Source of the DNA: Bacillus ndiopicus
Lineage (GTDB): Bacteria > Bacillota > Bacilli > Bacillales_A > Planococcaceae
NCBI RefSeq assembly: GCF_000612805.1
Contig: NZ_HG964406.1
Coordinates: 186,001 to 250,000, forward strand
Direction: 5' to 3'
DNA: 64,000 nt
The notes under the pieces are model-generated. The model was given only the letters and a program-made list of their open reading frames with translations, had not been told where the DNA came from and did not search any database. Positions 9,022 through 17,808 of this stretch are shown in pieces (positions within the stretch are counted from its first letter, which is position 1; each line of letters begins with the position of its first letter). Position numbers and translations under genes: made by a program.

Positions 9022-10602
9022 TCACAATAGTTTACGAACATAAAGTTGATTCACTTTATCTAAACAATAGTTTTTATCCTTCATATAAATTTTCGCTCTT
9101 TCTAAGATGCTCTCTTGGATGCCCATTTTCTTAGAAATCCATAGAGCGTTGCTATTTCCAGAGGTGCCTATCATTAATTGATATAACGGTTCTAAAGTTT
9201 CTTGATTAAATTTCATGGCCGCATTTATAAAGTCCGGATGTAGCTCAGAGAAATTTTTTATTTCTCCATAATGAGTTGTTGCTACTGTGATACAACCTCG
9301 TTTGTAAAATTCCTCTAATATAGAGATAGCAAGTGCAGCTCCTTCATTAGGCTCTGTACCACTGCCAATTTCATCAAATAACAATAACGTATGATTATTT
9401 GCGACTTGTAAAATATCAGATAAATTTTTCACATGAGATGAAAAGGTGCTTAATGCATTTTCAATGCTTTGATTATCACCTATATCAACAAGTACATGTT
9501 GGAATAATGATATTTCTGTGCCCTCTTGTGCTGTAATGTGCAAGCCAGCCATTGTAGCTAATGTCAGTAAGCCTATCGTTTTTAATACAATTGTTTTTCC
9601 ACCTGCATTTGGCCCTGTAATAATAAGTCCTCTATACTCATGGCCTAATTCAAATTGAAGTGGCACCGCAGTTTTAAATAGTAGCGGATGTTGTGCATTT
9701 ACTAATTTAATATAGCCAACTTCATTTAATTTAGGTTCTATGCCATTAGTTGCTTTACTAAACTTCGCTTTTGCAAAAATCATATCATACTGACTAATAA
9801 GCTCTATATTAGTAGTGATCGCTGCAATTTTCTCGTTAAGTAAGCCAGATAAAGTAGCCAAAATTTGATATTCTTCTATCGCCTCATCAGACTTTAACAT
9901 AGCTAACTCCACGTTTAATTTCGCTACTGCATTAGGCTCTATAAAAGCCGTTGAACCTTTTGATGATAGTTCAACAATTGTTCCCGAAACCTGATTTTTA
10001 AATGAAGCCTTAATCGGAATTGTAAAACGATCATTTTTTTTCGTAATAAAAAATTCTTGAATATAATCTTTATTCGCTTTATTATTTAAAAACTTATCAA
10101 GACGCTCTTTAATTTTTCCTTCTGTCATTTCGATATGCTGACGAATTTTTCTTAATTCTCGACTAGCCGCGGAATCTACACGATTACCTTTGATTGCAAA
10201 ATTAATTTCTTCCTCTATTGCATTGAACTCAGTCATTGAATTTGCGTAATTTGCAAGTGTAGGAGCGAAAAATTCATTTGCTTGCATAAAGTGCTTGATT
10301 TTTCGACAGCCACGTAAAAAGTCGGAAATACTAAGTAATTCTCTGGGCTCAAGTATAATTCCTTTATCTATTTTTTGTATTAGATTTTCTATATTTGAAA
10401 TACCATGTAACGGAATATGCCCATTCGCATCTAGTAGAACGCATGCCTCCGTTGTTTCATTTAAGCGTAATTTTACGACATTTATATTTGTTGAAGGGCC
10501 TAATTGATCAAGTAATTGCTTCCCTAAACTACTGACACAATACCCTTTTACTAGCTCTTTTAATTCTATAAATTGCAATTTCTCAAATGTTGTATGATTC
10601 AT
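9022..10602 (-). CDS. Short MutS2-like ATPase lacking the Smr domain
   Basis: This 526-residue protein is clearly MutS2-related. It has an N-terminal lever/core region and a central coiled clamp (about 140-275). The MutS ATPase carries Walker A TGPNAGGKT (about 330), then DIGDNQSIENALSTFSSH, Walker B LLLFDEIGSGTEPNEGAAL and the His-switch ATTHYGEIK. Canonical MutS2 is about 780 residues and continues into a KOW-like part and a C-terminal Smr nuclease domain. Here the protein stops shortly after the ATPase (MKDKNYCLDKVNQLYVRKLL). In Bacillus, MutS2 recognises collided ribosomes, so this paralogue may act on ribosomes rather than on DNA (inference). SD GAGGAGA precedes the ATG. The 350-nt leader is an attenuator candidate (10635-10985). 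Confidence 0.85.
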   Translation of the reverse strand: MNHTTFEKLQFIELKELVKGYCVSSLGKQLLDQLGPSTNINVVKLRLNETTEACVLLDANGHIPLHGISNIENLIQKIDKGIILEPRELLSISDFLRGCRKIKHFMQANEFFAPTLANYANSMTEFNAIEEEINFAIKGNRVDSAASRELRKIRQHIEMTEGKIKERLDKFLNNKANKDYIQEFFITKKNDRFTIPIKASFKNQVSGTIVELSSKGSTAFIEPNAVAKLNVELAMLKSDEAIEEYQILATLSGLLNEKIAAITTNIELISQYDMIFAKAKFSKATNGIEPKLNEVGYIKLVNAQHPLLFKTAVPLQFELGHEYRGLIITGPNAGGKTIVLKTIGLLTLATMAGLHITAQEGTEISLFQHVLVDIGDNQSIENALSTFSSHVKNLSDILQVANNHTLLLFDEIGSGTEPNEGAALAISILEEFYKRGCITVATTHYGEIKNFSELHPDFINAAMKFNQETLEPLYQLMIGTSGNSNALWISKKMGIQESILERAKIYMKDKNYCLDKVNQLYVRKLL

Positions 10603-10674
10603 TGATAGTCTCCTCTTTGTAAATGATAATCAATGAAGATACCTGCATATTAGATTTCAATTAAATTTTTATAC

Positions 10675-10706
10675 AAAAAGGCTACGGAAAAATACACCGC
10701 AGCCTT
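10675..10706 (-). terminator. Leader terminator upstream of the MutS2-like gene
   Basis: On the minus strand AAGGCTGCGG pairs with CCGTAGCCTT (one G-U), followed by TTTTTG. It lies 73 nt before the ATG and inside the leader, so it can only act as a conditional terminator or as the end of an unseen short RNA. Confidence 0.85.
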
Positions 10707-10888
10707 AATATCGTCAAAAGGTATATATTACAAATAGAATCTCTACTCGTTGAATAGAAAAATCAATTTGTAATATGTGCTTTTTCGAGTACTGTAGGTA
10801 TCTTCATAGGTTCAAAATAACTCCATAACAAATAAAGGGCAAAAAAATCCCTTTTCAATGTTATAGCAGTTATTTCATATAATTTGTC

Positions 10889-10912
10889 CTATTGAATACC
10901 TGCATCACTCAT
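10889..10912 (-). CDS. Leader peptide MSDAGIQ
   Basis: This is a seven-codon ORF (ATG...TAG) preceded by GAGAGGTGA, 5 nt before ATG. It is placed about 40 nt after the predicted transcription start and about 280 nt before the MutS2-like gene. Its bases overlap the ATGCAGGTAT direct repeat used in the alternative pairing proposed for the leader. It is a candidate sensor of stalled ribosomes; the peptide is unlikely to have another role. Confidence 0.6.
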   Translation of the reverse strand: MSDAGIQ

Positions 10913-10956
10913 GCACTTCACCTCTCAAAATTTTAAATTGAAACCTATTATTTATT

Positions 10957-10985
10957 AATATACACGAGTTAAGTGAAATTGTAAA
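10957..10985 (-). promoter_or_regulatory. Sigma-A-type promoter for the MutS2-like leader
   Basis: On the minus strand TTTACA is followed by a 17-bp spacer and TATATT. Transcription would start near 10950, about 38 nt before the leader ORF. Confidence 0.7.
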
Positions 10986-11092
10986 ATCATGAAAAGTATT
11001 TATATTGTATACAACCAAACGACAATTGGATTTTTACAGCGAACCTCGCTTGCACAAGCTTTATCATTTCATAGATACCTTACTATCTAAGG

Positions 11093-11260
11093 TTACTCCA
11101 AATAAAAAGCATTAGGCGCAACAAATACTATCTCCTTACTTCGCTCTTTATGACGAGACGATGGAACTTCGCATTTATTCGGAATGAAATAGGAGATTTC
11201 ATCTTCTGTGAATCGCAAGTCTCCTTTAATCGAACAATCGAAATTGTAATGCTTTTTCAT
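11093..11260 (-). CDS. Small hypothetical ORF, 55 residues
   Basis: This is an ATG-initiated ORF (MKKHYNFDCSIKGDLRF...) ending in TAA, with amino-acid composition that looks coding. No Shine-Dalgarno sequence is evident, and a stop codon lies directly before the ATG. It may be a decayed remnant rather than a functional gene. No family was recognised. Confidence 0.3.
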   Translation of the reverse strand: MKKHYNFDCSIKGDLRFTEDEISYFIPNKCEVPSSRHKERSKEIVFVAPNAFYLE

Positions 11261-11362
11261 TTATTTAGTATTCTTATGTGATAAATCAGATAAAAAACCA
11301 AATTTATTGATACGACCATCCTGTGTTTCCCTGCCAAGGTTCTTTGTAACTACCTAAATTAA

Positions 11363-11908
11363 ATCAAGACTGGGTGTATTATTCAGAAAAAACAACAAAA
11401 TAATAAACACTATGAAAATTGGACATTATATGAGCTATTATCAGTAGCCCATATAATCCCTAATTTATCTGAGTTAAATCAAGGAGATAATAAACTTGCT
11501 AGCTGGGTCATCAGACTTGAGGAAATTATTGAGCGTTTAAAATGTAGTTACTGTAAAGAAGCATTCATAGTAAATTTACGCTATTTGTGCTTATCAGCAA
11601 GTTATAATGTGACAATCTATAGCTGTATGCATGCTAATGGAACAAGCAAACACGATTACAACGTTTATATTAATCATTGCCGTTGTTGCGCCCTGACAAT
11701 TGATAGCAGAGAAAGTTGTTACAAAGTAAAGCCGAGTGGAACATATTACATCTGCATTCATTGTGGCGGCAGAGAGGAACGCCCAGACTATCGACCAGGT
11801 GATATGTACCCAGCATGCGGTAAACAAGAGAAACTCAAGAAAAAATTTGAAAATAGCAACTGGTACGAATGTAATTACTGTCACCATACTATTAAAGCAA
11901 GTAGCTAG
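11363..11908 (+). pseudogene. Start-less Cys-rich zinc-ribbon protein remnant
   Basis: An open frame runs from the stop at 11360-11362 to the stop at 11906-11908, about 181 codons, and has no ATG or GTG. The only usual start codon is a TTG at 11585, in the middle and without a good SD. Coding character extends upstream of that TTG, including the pair CSYC (11543-11554). Further pairs CRCC, CIHCGG and CNYCHH indicate several zinc ribbons in which nucleic-acid-binding or structural zinc sites are plausible. The simplest reading is a gene that lost its 5' end. The cellular role is unknown. Confidence 0.5.
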
Positions 11909-11912
11909 AAAA

Positions 11913-11946
11913 GGGCTGTCGGAAAAGTGAATATTTCCTACAGCCC
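11913..11946. terminator. Bidirectional terminator between the zinc-ribbon ORF and sstT
   Basis: GGGCTGT(C)GGAAA pairs with TTTCC(T)ACAGCCC. The stem is flanked by T-rich tracts on both strands, so it can end the plus-strand ORF and the convergent sstT gene. Confidence 0.85.
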
Positions 11947-11956
11947 CTTCATATTT

Positions 11957-13165
11957 TTATTTTTTTCGCTCTTTTGCATACTCTGCTGCTGCTGTAAATA
12001 CAACGTCCGATGAAGAGTTTAAGGCCGTTTCACAAGAATCCTGTACAACGCCGATAATAAAGCCGATTGCTACAACTTGCATCGCAACATCATCTGAAAT
12101 ACCTAACAAGCTACATGCAAGAGGTATTAATAATAATGAACCACCTGCAACACCTGATGCACCAGCTGCCGAAACTGCGGATAGTACCATTAAAATAACT
12201 GCTGTGAAAATATCTACTTCAATGCCTAGCGTATGTGCCGCTGCCATCGTTAAGACAGAAATCGTTACAGCTGCCCCCGCCATATTTATTGTTGCTCCTA
12301 AAGGAATCGATACCGCATATGTATCCTTGTTTAGCTTTAGTTTTTCAGCTAATGCCATATTTACTGGAATATTAGCCGCAGAGCTACGTGTAAAGAATGC
12401 TGTAAGCCCACTATCCTTTAAACAAGTTAAAATAAGTGGATATGGATTACGACGTGCCACAATAAAGACAATTAATGGGTTTACTACTAATGCGACAAAG
12501 AACATTGTCATTACTAAAATAACAATTAATTGCAAATACTCACGAAGTGCTTCTATACCCGTTGTCGCAATTGACTCAAAGACAATCCCCATAATTCCAA
12601 ACGGTGCTAAGCTAATAATCCACTGCACAATTTTTGTCACAGCATCCGATAAATTTGCCAGCATTGTTTTAGTTGAATCATTCGATGCCTTTAATGCGAT
12701 ACCAAGCAACACAGCCCATGCCAAAATTCCAAGATAATTAGCATTCATAATCGCACTCACTGGATTGGAAACGATATTAAATAATAGCGATTGTAGTACT
12801 TCCATAACTCCACTTGGCGGAGCAATCTCTTGTGCACCTGTTTTTAATGTTAGCTCCGTTGGGAAAATAAAGCTTACGATTACCGCAACAAAACCAGCTA
12901 AAAATGTGCTAACTGCATAAAGCAAAATTACTGTTTTCATATTTGTAGCCTTGCCACTAACATGTGAAGCAAGCGCATTAATAACTAAGACGAATACAAG
13001 CACAGGCGCTACAGCCTTTAGTGCCCCAACAAATAATGTACCTAAAATTGTAATACCACTTACTGCATCTGGAACAGTTAATGCTAGAACAACCCCGATA
13101 ATAATACCGACAAGAATTCTAGTTACAAGGTTAATACTGTTCCACTTTTCAATGACTGCCTTCAT
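11957..13165 (-). CDS. sstT: Na+/serine-threonine symporter SstT
   Basis: This is a 402-residue polytopic membrane protein of the DAACS (dicarboxylate/amino acid:cation symporter) family. The N-terminus [20 protein letters not shown] and the segment [20 protein letters not shown] (about 255-275) are typical of SstT. That segment is the Ser-rich hairpin, with NMAGAAVTI further on. It imports serine and threonine with sodium across the cytoplasmic membrane. Length matches the family (about 400-415). SD GGAGG precedes the ATG. It is monocistronic and ends at a strong terminator. Confidence 0.92.
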   Translation of the reverse strand: MKAVIEKWNSINLVTRILVGIIIGVVLALTVPDAVSGITILGTLFVGALKAVAPVLVFVLVINALASHVSGKATNMKTVILLYAVSTFLAGFVAVIVSFIFPTELTLKTGAQEIAPPSGVMEVLQSLLFNIVSNPVSAIMNANYLGILAWAVLLGIALKASNDSTKTMLANLSDAVTKIVQWIISLAPFGIMGIVFESIATTGIEALREYLQLIVILVMTMFFVALVVNPLIVFIVARRNPYPLILTCLKDSGLTAFFTRSSAANIPVNMALAEKLKLNKDTYAVSIPLGATINMAGAAVTISVLTMAAAHTLGIEVDIFTAVILMVLSAVSAAGASGVAGGSLLLIPLACSLLGISDDVAMQVVAIGFIIGVVQDSCETALNSSSDVVFTAAAEYAKERKK

Positions 13166-13388
13166 TTCTTTCCTCCATAAATCCGGGTTATTGTTTATTT
13201 ATTTTAAATAATCATACATTTTATATTAGAATAATACAACTGTGTTTTTTAAGAGAACAATTAAGTATTTTTTACGAACTATGTTAAATATTATCAATCG
13301 CCCCGAGGCTTGCTAAATGAATTCTAGTTATTTTTGAAACTATTTCCATCGTTCATCCGTCTATTGCGTGAGGAAAGGAGGTTCAGCT

Positions 13389-13907
13389 TTGAATACAGAT
13401 GAAATGAAAGAATTAATGCATTTGTATGGCGATTATCTAACGCGCCTGTCTTATGTATATGTGAAAAATTGGACAGTTGCAGAGGATATCGTACAGGATG
13501 TTTTCATTAAATATTTCCAAGCCCAGCAATATAAAGGACAGGCAAATATCAAAACATATTTAGCTAAGATGACAATACATAAAAGCTGTGATTATTTGCG
13601 CAGCATAAAAAATAGACTGCGTATTTTAGAAGGCTTTTGGAAAAATAAACAACAAACAATGCCTTCAAGTGAGCAGCAAACATTAAAAAAATTAGAGCAA
13701 CACGCAATTGCCAAAGCTGTACTTGAGCTCCCTATTAAATATCGAGAAGTGATAGTACTGTTTTATTATGAGGACATGACAAGCTTAGAAATTGCGACAC
13801 TATTAAATACCTCTGAAAATACCATTAAAACAAGATTAAGGCGAGGCCGAGATTTATTAAAAACATCACTAGGTGAGCTTCAATTGGGAGGTGACTTTTA
13901 TGAATAA
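13389..13907 (+). CDS. ECF RNA polymerase sigma factor (SigX/SigM-like)
   Basis: This is an ECF sigma factor of about 172 residues. Region 2 is seen as LTRLSYVYVKNWTVAEDIVQ plus DVFIKYF, and region 4 as LPIKYREVIVLFYYEDMTSL with the helix-turn-helix IATLLNTSENTIKTRLRRGR. The TTG at 13389 was chosen as start because AAAGGAGG lies 7 nt upstream. A GTG at 13368 would put this SD inside the gene. Its 3' end overlaps the start of the following membrane protein by 8 nt, the standard arrangement of a sigma/anti-sigma pair. Regulated genes are unknown. Confidence 0.9.
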   Translation: MNTDEMKELMHLYGDYLTRLSYVYVKNWTVAEDIVQDVFIKYFQAQQYKGQANIKTYLAKMTIHKSCDYLRSIKNRLRILEGFWKNKQQTMPSSEQQTLKKLEQHAIAKAVLELPIKYREVIVLFYYEDMTSLEIATLLNTSENTIKTRLRRGRDLLKTSLGELQLGGDFYE

Positions 13908-15435
13908 TATTAAGCGGGAGCTAAAGGAAGTGCTTGAAGGCAAAACACGTTTCACGCAAAAAAATGAAAATTACGTAATTCAGCAAGTCAAGCAACCTAA
14001 AAAGAAAAGCTGGACTATTTTATTTACTGTAGCAAGCTTTGTCACATTATTAGCATTATTTATTGGCACAAGCTTATTGCAAACAGATGATAAACAGGCA
14101 CAGTTTACTCGCTATTTTGAAGAAAAAATGCATGGTGTAAATTATGAAGTTATTTTTCAGCAATTTAATTATTTAAAGGATAACGATGCTCTTGTTGCCT
14201 TTATTGAATATGGAGAAGAGGAGAAAATCTTTTTAGCCTATTTTGACTATCAAAATGGATGGCAGTGGAAGCAATCAACGGGTGTACAAAGTAAGCCTTA
14301 TTTAGGTAAGGAATTTTGGAGTTCAACTGTCCAAGAGCCTTTTATGTATGCTGGAATCATTGATACAACAATGATTCAACAAATTATCGTTGGCGAACAG
14401 CAAGCAACACAAATTCCTCTTCAAGATGGATTTGCCTATTGGTTTGCAATTAGTGACAAAGCTGCGCGCATTGTTGCCAAAAATAGTGATAATACATGGG
14501 AACGATTGGTAGGTGATTTATATAGTAACCTTGACCAAAAAGAACATATTCCGCTAATCGACTCATTGTCAGGACAGCAATATACAATCGAATTAACAAC
14601 CGATGCAATGGAACAGGGCAATAACGAATACACACACTATCCAATTGTTGTTGACCCACAATTGGATAAATTAGAGCGTTTAGACATCATTACTTACACA
14701 GCAAGTGATGGACAGCAAAAAATCAGCCGTGTACTTGGTTTACCAGATGAAACGATTGAAATTATAAATGGCTCTGTGGTGATTAATGCAGTTGTAATAC
14801 CTTATAAATATATGTTTGCAAAGATTATGGGAGATGCTGCGTATGAAAGTTATATTGGGAAATTCGGCGATTCGAAGGCTGCTAAGGAAATCTTCTTTTT
14901 TAACTATCCTACAACGCAACTTTCCGAAAAAGAAATTTTCGTAATTCCTGACAATTGGTCAGCCGATAAAATAGAGATTATCTCGCTTGAGCAAATTGAT
15001 GGAAAAGTATTAGGCTATGACAGCAAAGCTATCGAAAAAACACTCTGGACAGAGCAGGAACGAAACTTATATACCGCTTTTAAAAATTCTAATGATATTG
15101 AAGTATTTCGCAATGTTGACCCACTAACCTATGTACGCGTCCAATTATATGCGCAATTTTTAGTAGATAAGCGGACCTTCTATCGCATGTATACAACAGA
15201 GCATATACAATGGACAGAGGAAGAGCATATACACCAAAACAGCTCATTTTCTCAGCTAGAGAAAGATCGCTTTACTGCAACTCAATATGCTGAATATATA
15301 CAAACTGGTGATTTTCAAGTTAAAGGAAATGAAGGTGCCATCGTGTTCACCCTACCTAATGGAGATCAAAGTATGTGGCGCATGATTCAAAATAAAAATG
15401 GCATATGGCAATCAAGCTTTTTACCATTGCAATAA
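13900..15435 (+). CDS. Membrane anti-sigma-like protein with a degenerate signal-peptidase-I domain
   Basis: This 511-residue protein starts at the ATG at 13900 (SD GGGAGGTGA) and overlaps the ECF sigma gene. It has a cytoplasmic N-terminus of about 36 residues, one membrane segment (WTILFTVASFVTLLALFIGT) and a large outside part. Residues about 245-370 resemble the S26 signal peptidase I domain: THYPIVVDPQLDKLERLDII, then SRVLGLPDETIEIINGSVVI and a late VIPDNW...GKVLGYD. In active enzymes the motifs are SMxPT and KRxxGLPGD. Here they read THYPI and SRVLGLPDE, so the catalytic Ser and Lys appear to be replaced. It probably holds the sigma factor at the membrane (inference from order) and may sense a peptide or envelope signal. 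Confidence 0.75.
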   Translation: MNNIKRELKEVLEGKTRFTQKNENYVIQQVKQPKKKSWTILFTVASFVTLLALFIGTSLLQTDDKQAQFTRYFEEKMHGVNYEVIFQQFNYLKDNDALVAFIEYGEEEKIFLAYFDYQNGWQWKQSTGVQSKPYLGKEFWSSTVQEPFMYAGIIDTTMIQQIIVGEQQATQIPLQDGFAYWFAISDKAARIVAKNSDNTWERLVGDLYSNLDQKEHIPLIDSLSGQQYTIELTTDAMEQGNNEYTHYPIVVDPQLDKLERLDIITYTASDGQQKISRVLGLPDETIEIINGSVVINAVVIPYKYMFAKIMGDAAYESYIGKFGDSKAAKEIFFFNYPTTQLSEKEIFVIPDNWSADKIEIISLEQIDGKVLGYDSKAIEKTLWTEQERNLYTAFKNSNDIEVFRNVDPLTYVRVQLYAQFLVDKRTFYRMYTTEHIQWTEEEHIHQNSSFSQLEKDRFTATQYAEYIQTGDFQVKGNEGAIVFTLPNGDQSMWRMIQNKNGIWQSSFLPLQ

Positions 15436-15440
15436 CTTAA

Positions 15441-15476
15441 AGGCTGTAGGAACGATAAAACCCCTACAGTCTTTTT
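15441..15476 (+). terminator. Terminator after the anti-sigma gene
   Basis: AGGCTGTAGG pairs with CCTACAGTCT (one G-U), followed by TTTTTC. It lies 5 nt beyond the stop codon. Confidence 0.85.
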
Positions 15477-16114
15477 CACCTCACATAATCAAGCATCTTC
15501 ACATCCTCAAGATAGCGCTTCAAAATAAGCATTTGTTGAGATTCTGTATCGAGTGACCAATATAGTAAATATTTAATTGGCTGATAAATAACTACTAACA
15601 TCAATACAAGTGAAAAAACTTGCAATATATAGTTAATCGTTTGCTCATAATTACCGATTAATGTTGAGATAAAAGTAGTACTTGGAATAAGAATGGCTGA
15701 AATAATTCCGTACAACCATTTTCTTAGCTTTTCACTCAAGCGCAAGCCTGATAACTCGGCTTCTGCTAAGTTAATCAGCATATTTAACTGCTCAAATCTT
15801 ATAATATTATTTTCTATTAATACGCTCCTCATTAATTGGATATTATTCTGAAACGTCTCCTTTTCATCTCCTAATTGATTATGAGTATTTTTATTTTTCT
15901 CATGCTTAAAATAAACTATTGATGCAGCACCGCACACAATGCCACCAACAATACATCTGAATTTCTGCGTATTTGGATATGCATAAAGTATGAAAAACAT
16001 CATCATCGCAATCAAGCTAAGTGAGCATAGCCACACGTACCACTTCATGCCCTTTATAAAAAATTCTCGGTCAATATAGTGCTTAAAAAATGCTTCACTT
16101 ACTACTTTCAGCAA
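15476..16114 (-). CDS. Hypothetical four-TM membrane protein
   Basis: This 212-residue protein has two pairs of hydrophobic segments (about 27-47, 52-70, 137-155 and 162-183). They are separated by a charged cytoplasmic-type stretch with KHEKNKNTHNQLGDEKE. The start is TTG with SD AAAGGAG. No family was recognised. It ends tail-to-tail with the anti-sigma gene across a shared terminator. Confidence 0.6.
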   Translation of the reverse strand: MLKVVSEAFFKHYIDREFFIKGMKWYVWLCSLSLIAMMMFFILYAYPNTQKFRCIVGGIVCGAASIVYFKHEKNKNTHNQLGDEKETFQNNIQLMRSVLIENNIIRFEQLNMLINLAEAELSGLRLSEKLRKWLYGIISAILIPSTTFISTLIGNYEQTINYILQVFSLVLMLVVIYQPIKYLLYWSLDTESQQMLILKRYLEDVKMLDYVR

Positions 16115-16194
16115 GCGTTTACTCCTTTCCTTACAAAGCTTTTTATCATCATATGCTGCTAAAAATTATTTTTGTGTAGAATAATCAATAGATA

Positions 16195-16229
16195 TAAAAA
16201 TAAGGAATGCCCTATTCATTTGGCATTCC
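16195..16229 (-). terminator. Terminator of the transglutaminase-like gene
   Basis: On the minus strand GGAATGCC and GGCATTCC form an 8-bp perfect stem followed by TTATTTTTAT, four nucleotides past the stop codon. Confidence 0.85.
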
Positions 16230-16232
16230 CTC

Positions 16233-17561
16233 CTACATATATCCTTGCCCCGCAGTCGCAGGGTATTTCGATGTGTCCCAAATATGATCCTTTGAAATTT
16301 GTTCATCAGAGATTAAAAAATAATTGTAAAACACTTTGTTGCCTTGATCTGGAACAGGATCATTCCATGTCGTGTCTAAGTGGTACCATTCCCCATCCAG
16401 CTTCACTAAATTCCAGGCATGCAGCTCGCCTGAAATAACTTCACCTGAAATATATTTCGTCTCTATATTAAGTTCATCTAATAAAAGCAGCGCCGTTAAT
16501 GCATAGCCCTCACAGACACCTTCACCATTCGCCAAAATGGAATATGGCGTGTATGGACTTACCTTGCTGTCCAAGTTGTATTGCGTATTCGTCACAATAT
16601 AATCATTAACATATTTAACCTTATCTACATCTGATAAATTGCTTGGCATTGCACTTACAATTTGCTTAACCATTCCCTTTACAAGTGCATTTTGCTCCGC
16701 TGTCATATCATATGTAGCTTCGATTTGAAACTCGATATGCCCATTGCGATAATCTTTAGCTCGCCAAGTAAGCTCCCTACGTAAGCGTGACAAATAGGGC
16801 TCATGCCCCTCTAGCCATAGCATTGCATCATCCACAACTTGCTGCAAGTCAGGTGCTGTGCCATAATATTGAATCGTAAAATTATTTTCAAACTGCCCCA
16901 TATAATGGGCAATTGCCTGTCCTAGCTGCTCTGCATTTGTTACATCATTTGGGTAATCCTTTTCCTTATAGACAGGTGTAATATCTGCAGTTGCAACCTT
17001 CTCAACATTAAAATTTGAGCGACTCGGCCCACCGACCGTGAGCATATTGAAAAGCTGCTTAAGTCCATTGTCGAAATCAAAGTTAAAATCATTATCTAGC
17101 TTTAGTGCTATTTGTGGATTTACTGTTGGCAGTGTTAAAGACGATGCCTTAAACTCATCTACAGCAATTGTGCCAAATACTAGACTACAAAGTAATAAAA
17201 AGATTGTAGCTAAACCAAATACGACTGATTTCAACCAAGAAAAAAGCGCTGTAACTGGGTTTCTAAACATCAAATTTAGCTCAGCATTCATACGCTGCTC
17301 ATACTTTCTTTGCCGTCTTGCTCCCCTAAAGCGCCGTCCACTATAAATCGCGTTATTATACACGCGCTTATATACCTCAAAGCGCTGTGCCTTATTGCCC
17401 TTCGCCTGCCGAATTTCCGCGCGATTCCGTTGCAGTACCTTCTTCAAATGACGCCGCATATTTATTTGAGTAAAAAATAACTTTGTTGAAAAAAGAAAAA
17501 GCAAAGTAGCAATTATACAAATTACTGCAAATATTATTAAATTGCTTAACTCATCAAGCAT
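16233..17561 (-). CDS. Membrane-anchored transglutaminase-like protein
   Basis: This 442-residue protein has an N-terminal membrane segment (about 8-30), a basic cytoplasmic linker and a second membrane segment (about 117-136). A C-terminal transglutaminase-like domain follows outside the cell. The papain-like triad is visible as GVCEGYALTALLLL (Cys), SGELHAWNLVKLDGEWYHLD (His) and the following DTTWNDP (Asp). Such domains cross-link or cleave protein or peptide amides. The substrate is unknown, and a role at the cell surface is inferred from topology. SD GAGGGTGG precedes the ATG. Confidence 0.85.
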   Translation of the reverse strand: MLDELSNLIIFAVICIIATLLFLFSTKLFFTQINMRRHLKKVLQRNRAEIRQAKGNKAQRFEVYKRVYNNAIYSGRRFRGARRQRKYEQRMNAELNLMFRNPVTALFSWLKSVVFGLATIFLLLCSLVFGTIAVDEFKASSLTLPTVNPQIALKLDNDFNFDFDNGLKQLFNMLTVGGPSRSNFNVEKVATADITPVYKEKDYPNDVTNAEQLGQAIAHYMGQFENNFTIQYYGTAPDLQQVVDDAMLWLEGHEPYLSRLRRELTWRAKDYRNGHIEFQIEATYDMTAEQNALVKGMVKQIVSAMPSNLSDVDKVKYVNDYIVTNTQYNLDSKVSPYTPYSILANGEGVCEGYALTALLLLDELNIETKYISGEVISGELHAWNLVKLDGEWYHLDTTWNDPVPDQGNKVFYNYFLISDEQISKDHIWDTSKYPATAGQGYM

Positions 17562-17622
17562 ATGACCACCCTCTTATTTCTTATTATAAATGATTACTTG
17601 AAAAATTCTCATAAAAGGCTCT

Positions 17623-17652
17623 AAAAAAGCACTGAAACAAAGCTTCAGTACT
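17623..17652 (-). terminator. Terminator between the SEC-C protein and transglutaminase-like genes
   Basis: On the minus strand AGTACTGAA pairs with TTCAGTGCT (one wobble), followed by a T tract. Confidence 0.7.
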
Positions 17653-17808
17653 TCTTTATCATCCAATTCCCTCAAAAGCTACTCTTTGCTGTAGCTCCTA
17701 TGTCCCTTTATTTATCTTTCATTCAATAATTATGTACTTTTAAACAAGAGGTGATACATTTATTAACTATTAAGTCCCTATAATCTATTTTTTCTTTTAC
17801 AATAACAG

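Larger units (their letters stand above)
10635..10950 (-). promoter_or_regulatory. Transcription attenuator leader of the MutS2-like gene
   Basis: The leader RNA contains, in order: a 7-codon ORF with SD (10889-10912); a long hairpin (10815-10875) with arms AAATAACT/AGTTATTT, CTATAACA/TGTTATGG and AAAGGG/CCCTTT; an 11-bp inverted repeat ATATTACAAAT/ATTTGTAATAT (10725-10735 and 10766-10776); and an intrinsic terminator (10675-10706). A 10-bp inverted repeat GAAGATACCT/AGGTATCTTC flanks the terminator (10796-10805 and 10635-10644). The ten bases ATGCAGGTAT occur both in the leader ORF (10896-10905) and at 10639-10648. Two sites could therefore compete for the same partner ATACCT. This layout matches ribosome-mediated attenuators of antibiotic-resistance genes. 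The regulatory role is inferred. Confidence 0.75.

Noticed and set aside
12204-12737. Plus-strand ORF of 177 codons
   Set aside because: It lies entirely antisense to sstT, whose membrane-protein features and family match are clear.
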